Shown here piece by piece: positions 58,993-64,000 of a DNA stretch of 64,000 bases. The notes beneath the pieces are model-generated. The model was given only the letters and a program-made list of their open reading frames with translations. It did not search any database and was not told the DNA's origin. Source of the DNA: Crossiella sp. S99.2 (lineage in GTDB: Bacteria > Actinomycetota > Actinomycetes > Mycobacteriales > Pseudonocardiaceae); NCBI RefSeq assembly GCF_023094165.1, contig NZ_JALMDK010000019.1, positions 124,001-188,000 on the forward strand. Reading direction: 5' to 3'. Position numbers and translations under genes: made by a program. Each line of letters begins with the position of its first letter. Position 1 is the first letter of the stretch.

Positions 58993-60252
58993 ATGACCCT
59001 CGCCGGAGAACGGGTCGCGAGCCGCGACAACCCGCTGTACGCGCTGCTGGAGGCGGAAACCCTCGCCGATCCCTACCCCATGCTGGCCGAGTGGCGGGAG
59101 CTGGGGCCGATCGAGACCGACGACGGCTCGCTGATCATCAGCGATTACGCCACCTGCATGGCGATCCTGCGTGATCACGCCGCCATGGGCAACGACACCC
59201 TCGCCTCGCCCGCGATGCGCCGGGTTTTCCCGGAGGCCACCGAGGAACCGGTGCTCAACTCCATCTTCTTCCTGGACGATCCGGCGCACGGCAGGCAGCG
59301 CAGGCTGGTCACCAAGGCGTTCACCCCGCGGATCACCGCCAGGTACGAGCCCTGGATCCGGGAGATCGTGGACTCGTTGTTCGCCAAGTTCATCGCCGAC
59401 GGGGAATTCGACGGCGTCGAGGACCTGGCCACCGGACTTTCCCTCGGTGTGATCGCGAAACTGCTCGACATCCCGGCCGAGGACATCCCGCAGCTGCGCG
59501 AGTGGTCCAGCGATATGGCGCTGTCCACCGAACTGCCCACCCTGGTCGCCAGCTTCCACAACGCCGAGACCTTCACCAGGGACGAGCTGATCCGGCTCAC
59601 CCAGACCACCACCACGGTGCACGCCTACTTCGCCGACCTCATCTTCAAGCGGCGCAAGAACCTCGGCGAGGACCTGATCTCCAGCCTGATCCGCACCGAG
59701 CACGACGGCCGCAAGCTCAGCCGCCGCGAGGTCACCAACACCGTGGCCACCGTGTTCATCGCCGCGCACGAGTCCACCACCAACCTGATCACCAACGGCC
59801 TGCTCGCGCTGTCCCGGTTCCCGGACCAGCTCGCCCAGCTCCGCCAGGACCCGTCGCTGGCCATGTCCACTGTGGACGAGGTGCTGCGCTACGACTGCCC
59901 GATCCTGCTGATCGGCCGGGTCGCGCTGGAAGGCAAGCAGGTCAACGGGATCGACATCGACAAGGACACCATCGTCACCCTGGTGATCGGCTCGGGCAAC
60001 CGGGACGAGCGGGAGTTCCCGCAGGCCGATGAGTTCCGGATCCAGCGGCAGAGCAAGAGCATGGGCCTGGCCTTCGGTGTCGGCGCGCACTACTGCCTGG
60101 GCAACAGCCTGGCCAAGCTGGAGGCCGAGATCGTCTTCCGCACGGTCGCCGAGCGGCTGCGGGACTTCCACGTGCACGAGGACTCGCTGAGCTACCGCAG
60201 GCACGTGGTGGTGCGTGGACTCGACACCCAGCGCATCACCTTCACCGCCTGA
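58993..60252 (+). CDS. Cytochrome P450 between PKS genes
   Basis: The 419-residue P450 has I-helix AAHESTT (residues about 257-263, with Glu and Thr of the oxygen-activating pair, His in the usual Gly-flanked site), ExxR as EVLR, and heme loop FGVGAHYCLG with Cys368. Such enzymes hydroxylate or epoxidise the polyketide, here probably as a tailoring step. ATG 58993 has AAGGGAG eight bases upstream; ATG 58972 overlaps the PKS stop (ATGA) and would add seven residues. Either way it is cotranscribed with the PKS genes. Redox partners are not seen nearby. Confidence 0.9.
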   Translation: MTLAGERVASRDNPLYALLEAETLADPYPMLAEWRELGPIETDDGSLIISDYATCMAILRDHAAMGNDTLASPAMRRVFPEATEEPVLNSIFFLDDPAHGRQRRLVTKAFTPRITARYEPWIREIVDSLFAKFIADGEFDGVEDLATGLSLGVIAKLLDIPAEDIPQLREWSSDMALSTELPTLVASFHNAETFTRDELIRLTQTTTTVHAYFADLIFKRRKNLGEDLISSLIRTEHDGRKLSRREVTNTVATVFIAAHESTTNLITNGLLALSRFPDQLAQLRQDPSLAMSTVDEVLRYDCPILLIGRVALEGKQVNGIDIDKDTIVTLVIGSGNRDEREFPQADEFRIQRQSKSMGLAFGVGAHYCLGNSLAKLEAEIVFRTVAERLRDFHVHEDSLSYRRHVVVRGLDTQRITFTA

Positions 60253-60285
60253 CCCAGCCTGCCAAACCCGCCCAGAGGTGATCCG

Positions 60286-63200
60286 ATGTCCAGCGACGAA
60301 GCCAAGATCCGCCAGTACCTGAAGAAGGTCACCGCGGACCTGCTCGCCACCAGGGAACGGCTGCGCGAGGCCGAACAGCAGCACGACGAGCCGATCGCGG
60401 TGGTCGGCATGTCCTGCCGCCTGCCCGGCGGCGTGGCCTCCCCGGCCCAGCTGTGGGATCTCGTCGACGGCGGGGTGGACGCGATCTCGCCGTTCCCGCG
60501 CGACCGGCACTGGCCGATCGAGGACCTCTACGACCCGGATCCCAACTCCCAGCAGGCCCGCCGCACCTACGTGCGCGAGGGCGGATTCCTGGACGGGGCA
60601 GGCGAATTCGATCCCGCCTTCTTCGGCATCTCGCCGCGCGAGGCGCTGGTGATGGACCCGCAGCAGCGGCTGATGCTGGAACTGGCCTGGGAGGCCTTCG
60701 AGTCCGCCGGCATCCCGCCGGAGTCGATGGCGGGCAGCCGGACCGGGGTGTTCGCCGGCGCGTCCAGCAACGACTACCAGATGTTGTGGCAGGGAACGAC
60801 GCAGTACTCCCAGTACGCGATCACCGGCAGCACGATGAGCGTGATCTCCGGCCGGATCGCCTTCGCCTTCGACTTCAGCGGTCCCGCGGTCACCATCGAC
60901 ACGGCGTGCTCCTCCTCGCTGGTGGCCGCGCACCTGGCGGCGCGGGCGTTGCGGGCGGGGGAGTGCGGGCTGGCGCTGGCCGGTGGGGTGACCGTACTGG
61001 CCACGCCGGGGACGTTCGTGGAGTTCTGCGGGCAGGGGGTGACCTCGAAGGACGCGCGCAGCAAGGCTTTCGCCGCCGCGGCCGATGGCGCGATCTGGGC
61101 CGAGGGCGCCGGATTGCTGTTGCTGGAACGACTGTCCGACGCCCGGCGCAACGGCCACCAGGTGCTCGCGCTGCTGCGTGGTTCGGCGATCAACCAGGAC
61201 GGCACCAGCAACGGGCTGTCCGCACCCAACGGCACCGCGCAGCAGGAGGTCATCCGGGCCGCGCTGGCGGATGCGGGCCTGGCGCCCGAACAGGTTGACG
61301 TGGTCGAGGCGCACGGCACCGGGACGCCGCTGGGCGATCCGATCGAGGGCACCGCGCTGGTGGCCACCTACGGCGAGCACCGGCCGGACGGGCGACCGCT
61401 GTACCTGGGCTCGCTCAAGTCCAACATCGGGCACACCCAGGCCGCGGCAGGCGTGGCCGGTGCGATCAAGATGATCATGGCGATGCGGCACGGCCGGGTG
61501 CCCAAGTCACTGCACGTGGACGCGCCGACACCCAAAGTGGACTGGGGCGTCAACGCGGTCAGTGTGCTGGCCGAACCGGTGGACTGGCCGGAGACCGGAA
61601 ATCCCCGCCGCGCGGGCGTGTCCTCCTTCGGTATCAGCGGAACCAACGCGCACATCATCCTGGAAGAGCCGCCCGCCGAGGACGTTCAGTCCACTGTGGA
61701 TTGTGTGCTGCCGGTGCTGCCGTGGACGGTGTCCGGCAAAACCGCAGGCGCACTGCGGGCCCAGGCCGCGCGGCTGGCCGAGTTCGCCGAACAAGACCAG
61801 GCCCCGGCGGCCGGGGTGGCCCGAACACTGGCCACCGGGCGCACCCACTTCCGGCACCGGCGCACGGTTTTCGGCCGGGACAAGGCGGAACTGGCCGCGG
61901 AACTGCGCCGCGTCGCCGAGAGCGGCGCCGGTGACGCGGTGCCCGGCAACGGCTCGCTCGGCGTGCTCTTCACCGGACAGGGCGCGCAGCGGCCAGGAAT
62001 GGGGCTGGCTCTCGCCGAGACCTTCCCCGCCTTCGCCGCCGCTTTCGACGAGGTGTGCGGGCACCTGGACGAGCAGCTGCCGCGCCCGCTGCGTGACGTG
62101 ATCGCGAACGACCCGGAACTGTTGCACCGCACCGACTTCGCCCAGGCCGCGCTGTTCGCGGTGGAGGTCGCGCTGTACCGGTTCGCCGAATCCTGCGGCC
62201 TGCGGCCCGCCTACCTGCTCGGGCACTCCATCGGCGAGATCGCCGCCGCGCACGTGGCCGGGGTGTGGACCCTGTCCGACGCGGCCAAGCTGGTCGCCGC
62301 GCGCGGTCGATTGATGGCCGCGCTTCCCGCCGGTGGCGCGATGGTGGCCTTGCAGGGCACCGAGGAAGAGGTCGCTGCCGTACTCGCGGGACGCGAACAC
62401 CTGGTGTCGATCGCCGCGGTGAACTCGGCCGACTCGGTGGTCATCTCCGGCGACTCCGCCGAGGTCGACGCGCTCGCGGCGGACTGGGTTGCCAAGGGCC
62501 GCAAGACCAAGCGGCTCCAGGTCAGCCACGCCTTCCACTCGCCGCTGATGGAACCAATGCTCGCCGAGTTCCGGGCGATCGTCGCCGCCTTGCCCACCGC
62601 GGAACCGGCCATCCCGGTGATCTCCAACCTCACCGGCCGGATCGCCACCGCCGACCAACTGCGCTCACCCGATTACTGGGCCGACCACGTGCGCCAGGCC
62701 GTGCGCTTCCACGACGGCCTGAGCACCGCCCGCGCGCACGGCGTCAGCACCTTCCTGGAACTCGGTCCGGACGCCGTGCTCGCCGCGCTGGCCCGCCAGG
62801 ACGCCGGACCGGCCGAGGTCGCGATTCCGGTGTGCCGCAAGGATCACGCCGAGCCGGAGAGCCTGCTGCGCGCCCTCGGCGCCGTGCACGACAGCGGCGC
62901 GGACGTGGACTGGACCGCGGTGCTGCCCGCCGCCCCCGCCCGGATCGCCGACCTGCCCACCTACGCCTTCCAGCACGAGCACTACTGGCTGGTGCCCGAC
63001 GGCGATTCGGTCAACCTCAAGTCCGCCGGCCTGGAAGCAGCCGGACATCCGCTGCTGGGCGCGGTACTCAGCGCCGCCGACGGTGACGGCGTGGTGCTCA
63101 CCGGCCGCCTTTCCTTGCAGAGCCAGCCCTGGCTGGCCGGGCACATCATCCGCGGCATCCCCGTGCTGGCCGGCACTGCGTTCCTGGAATTCGCGCTGGC

Positions 63201-64000
63201 CGCGGGCGAACAGGTCGGCTGTGACGCGGTCGAGGAACTGACCGTGGAGGCCCCGCTCGCGCTGCCCACGGACGGCGGCGTGCAGGTCCAGGTCGTGCTG
63301 GGCGCAACAGAGGAGTCCGGTCGCCGTCCGGTGCGGGTGTTCTCCCGCCCCGACAACGATTCCGGCAGCTGGCGTGGCCACGCCACCGGGTTCGTCGGGG
63401 TCCGCACGGCGGTCCCGGAGGCCACGCTGGTGCAGTGGCCGCCGACCGATGTGGTGGAGATCGACGTCTCCGAGGTCTACGACGAGGTCGTGGAAGGACG
63501 GCACTTCTCCTACGAAGGGGCCTTCCGCGGCCTGCGCACGCTGTGGCGGCGGGACAGCCCGGCCGGACCGGAGATGTTCGCCGAGGTCGCACTGCCGGTG
63601 GACGCCGCGGGCGATGCCAAGCGGTACAACCTGCACCCGGCCCTGCTGGATGCCGTGCTGCACGCGGTCGGCCTGGGCCCGCAGCTCGACGCGATCGACC
63701 AGGGCCACGGTTCGATGCCGTTCTCCTGGTCCGGGCTCTCCCTGTTCGCCGCCGGCGCGGCCATGCTGCGGGTGCACATCACCGGCGACAACGGCGATGT
63801 GGCCATCACCCTGGCCGACGGCTCCGGCGCGACCGTGGCCACCATCGACTCGCTGCTGTTCCGGCCACTGCCCAAGGACGCCGCGCACCTGCACGGCCCG
63901 GCCGAGGACAGCTCCGCGTTGTTCGGCCTGGACTGGGTGCCGCTGCCACTGTCCGCGGACACCGCGCGGGACTGGGTCGCGCTGGGGGAGCAGGCCCCCG
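60286..64000 (+). CDS. Modular type I polyketide synthase, 3' end beyond the window
   Basis: The frame is open to the last base; 1238 residues are visible. An N-terminal docking helix (KIRQYLKKVTADLLATRERL) suits pairing with an upstream PKS C-terminus. KS has Cys208 in DTACSSS. AT has Ser648 (GHSIG) and HAFHS, indicating malonyl-CoA. DH has His953 and Asp1122, but its motif reads HxxxGxxxxA: the usual Pro is Ala. A KR-like linker begins at the edge (LFGLDWVPLPL). ATG 60286 follows AGAGGTG. The third extension module of the assembly line is therefore KS-AT-DH and probably KR. Confidence 0.92.
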   Translation, partial: MSSDEAKIRQYLKKVTADLLATRERLREAEQQHDEPIAVVGMSCRLPGGVASPAQLWDLVDGGVDAISPFPRDRHWPIEDLYDPDPNSQQARRTYVREGGFLDGAGEFDPAFFGISPREALVMDPQQRLMLELAWEAFESAGIPPESMAGSRTGVFAGASSNDYQMLWQGTTQYSQYAITGSTMSVISGRIAFAFDFSGPAVTIDTACSSSLVAAHLAARALRAGECGLALAGGVTVLATPGTFVEFCGQGVTSKDARSKAFAAAADGAIWAEGAGLLLLERLSDARRNGHQVLALLRGSAINQDGTSNGLSAPNGTAQQEVIRAALADAGLAPEQVDVVEAHGTGTPLGDPIEGTALVATYGEHRPDGRPLYLGSLKSNIGHTQAAAGVAGAIKMIMAMRHGRVPKSLHVDAPTPKVDWGVNAVSVLAEPVDWPETGNPRRAGVSSFGISGTNAHIILEEPPAEDVQSTVDCVLPVLPWTVSGKTAGALRAQAARLAEFAEQDQAPAAGVARTLATGRTHFRHRRTVFGRDKAELAAELRRVAESGAGDAVPGNGSLGVLFTGQGAQRPGMGLALAETFPAFAAAFDEVCGHLDEQLPRPLRDVIANDPELLHRTDFAQAALFAVEVALYRFAESCGLRPAYLLGHSIGEIAAAHVAGVWTLSDAAKLVAARGRLMAALPAGGAMVALQGTEEEVAAVLAGREHLVSIAAVNSADSVVISGDSAEVDALAADWVAKGRKTKRLQVSHAFHSPLMEPMLAEFRAIVAALPTAEPAIPVISNLTGRIATADQLRSPDYWADHVRQAVRFHDGLSTARAHGVSTFLELGPDAVLAALARQDAGPAEVAIPVCRKDHAEPESLLRALGAVHDSGADVDWTAVLPAAPARIADLPTYAFQHEHYWLVPDGDSVNLKSAGLEAAGHPLLGAVLSAADGDGVVLTGRLSLQSQPWLAGHIIRGIPVLAGTAFLEFALAAGEQVGCDAVEELTVEAPLALPTDGGVQVQVVLGATEESGRRPVRVFSRPDNDSGSWRGHATGFVGVRTAVPEATLVQWPPTDVVEIDVSEVYDEVVEGRHFSYEGAFRGLRTLWRRDSPAGPEMFAEVALPVDAAGDAKRYNLHPALLDAVLHAVGLGPQLDAIDQGHGSMPFSWSGLSLFAAGAAMLRVHITGDNGDVAITLADGSGATVATIDSLLFRPLPKDAAHLHGPAEDSSALFGLDWVPLPLSADTARDWVALGEQAP

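Overview
The window is GC-rich, gene-dense actinomycete chromosome. GTG and TTG starts are frequent, and 4-bp ATGA/GTGA overlaps join genes into operons. A mycothiol-dependent isomerase-type protein, a mycobacterial FolP2-type dihydropteroate synthase homologue, a RipA-like NlpC/P60 protein, a BlaI/M56 pair and modular type I polyketide synthases (PKS) together suggest a filamentous, secondary-metabolite-producing actinobacterium, perhaps of the Pseudonocardiales. The order is inference; the phylum is well supported.

Layout. 1-10.4 kb: metabolic genes, namely the 3' part of a GH43 glycosidase, an FAD-dependent dehydrogenase, a luciferase-like monooxygenase, a GT1 glycosyltransferase, an unusual GGDEF protein, FolP2, a nitroreductase and an FGGY sugar kinase. 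10.8-15.7 kb: four tightly overlapping minus-strand genes, two unknowns, a TPR-like protein and a CHAT-domain (caspase-like) protease, a candidate protease-effector system. 15.8-18.2 kb: three genes for membrane or surface proteins of unknown role, closed by a strong terminator. 18.3-34.5 kb: regulators with their likely targets (MerR, a TetR/methyltransferase pair sharing an operator, a two-component system facing a secreted subtilisin, AraC, LysR/MBL, BlaI/M56) plus a serine hydrolase, a GNAT acetyltransferase, an APH-family kinase, a RipA-like endopeptidase and an alpha/beta-hydrolase homologue lacking its nucleophile.

34.6-45.2 kb is the most unusual block. It holds a 1405-residue trypsin-like protease/STAND NTPase/TM/WD-propeller protein. 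Next comes a 1891-residue secreted protein with an alpha-pore-former-like helical region, six Asp-box propeller blades and five exact 94-residue TPR-like repeats. Fifteen bases later is a secreted ricin-type beta-trefoil lectin. The pair reads as a lectin-assisted secreted toxin or surface-binding system that I cannot match to a named family.

45.3-49.2 kb: an MDMPI-type protein, a TetR/SDR operon with its own operator, a cyclase-family hydrolase and a SnoaL-like protein. From 49.66 kb to the right edge lies a PKS cluster behind a 430-bp AT-richer control region. The first PKS has modules KS-AT(methylmalonyl)-DH-KR-ACP and KS-AT(malonyl)-KR-ACP. A cytochrome P450 follows, then a second PKS, KS-AT(malonyl)-DH..., cut by the edge. 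The product probably carries an alpha-methyl enoyl unit followed by a hydroxylated unit, with P450 tailoring.

A dispersed palindromic repeat family (cores like TTGGGCCAACTGGTACGCC and GTGTTGGCCGTTGT) occurs at four intergenic loci in every gene orientation. In one case it forms the 3' end of a tetR gene. No rRNA, confident tRNA, CRISPR array, transposase or integrase was seen.
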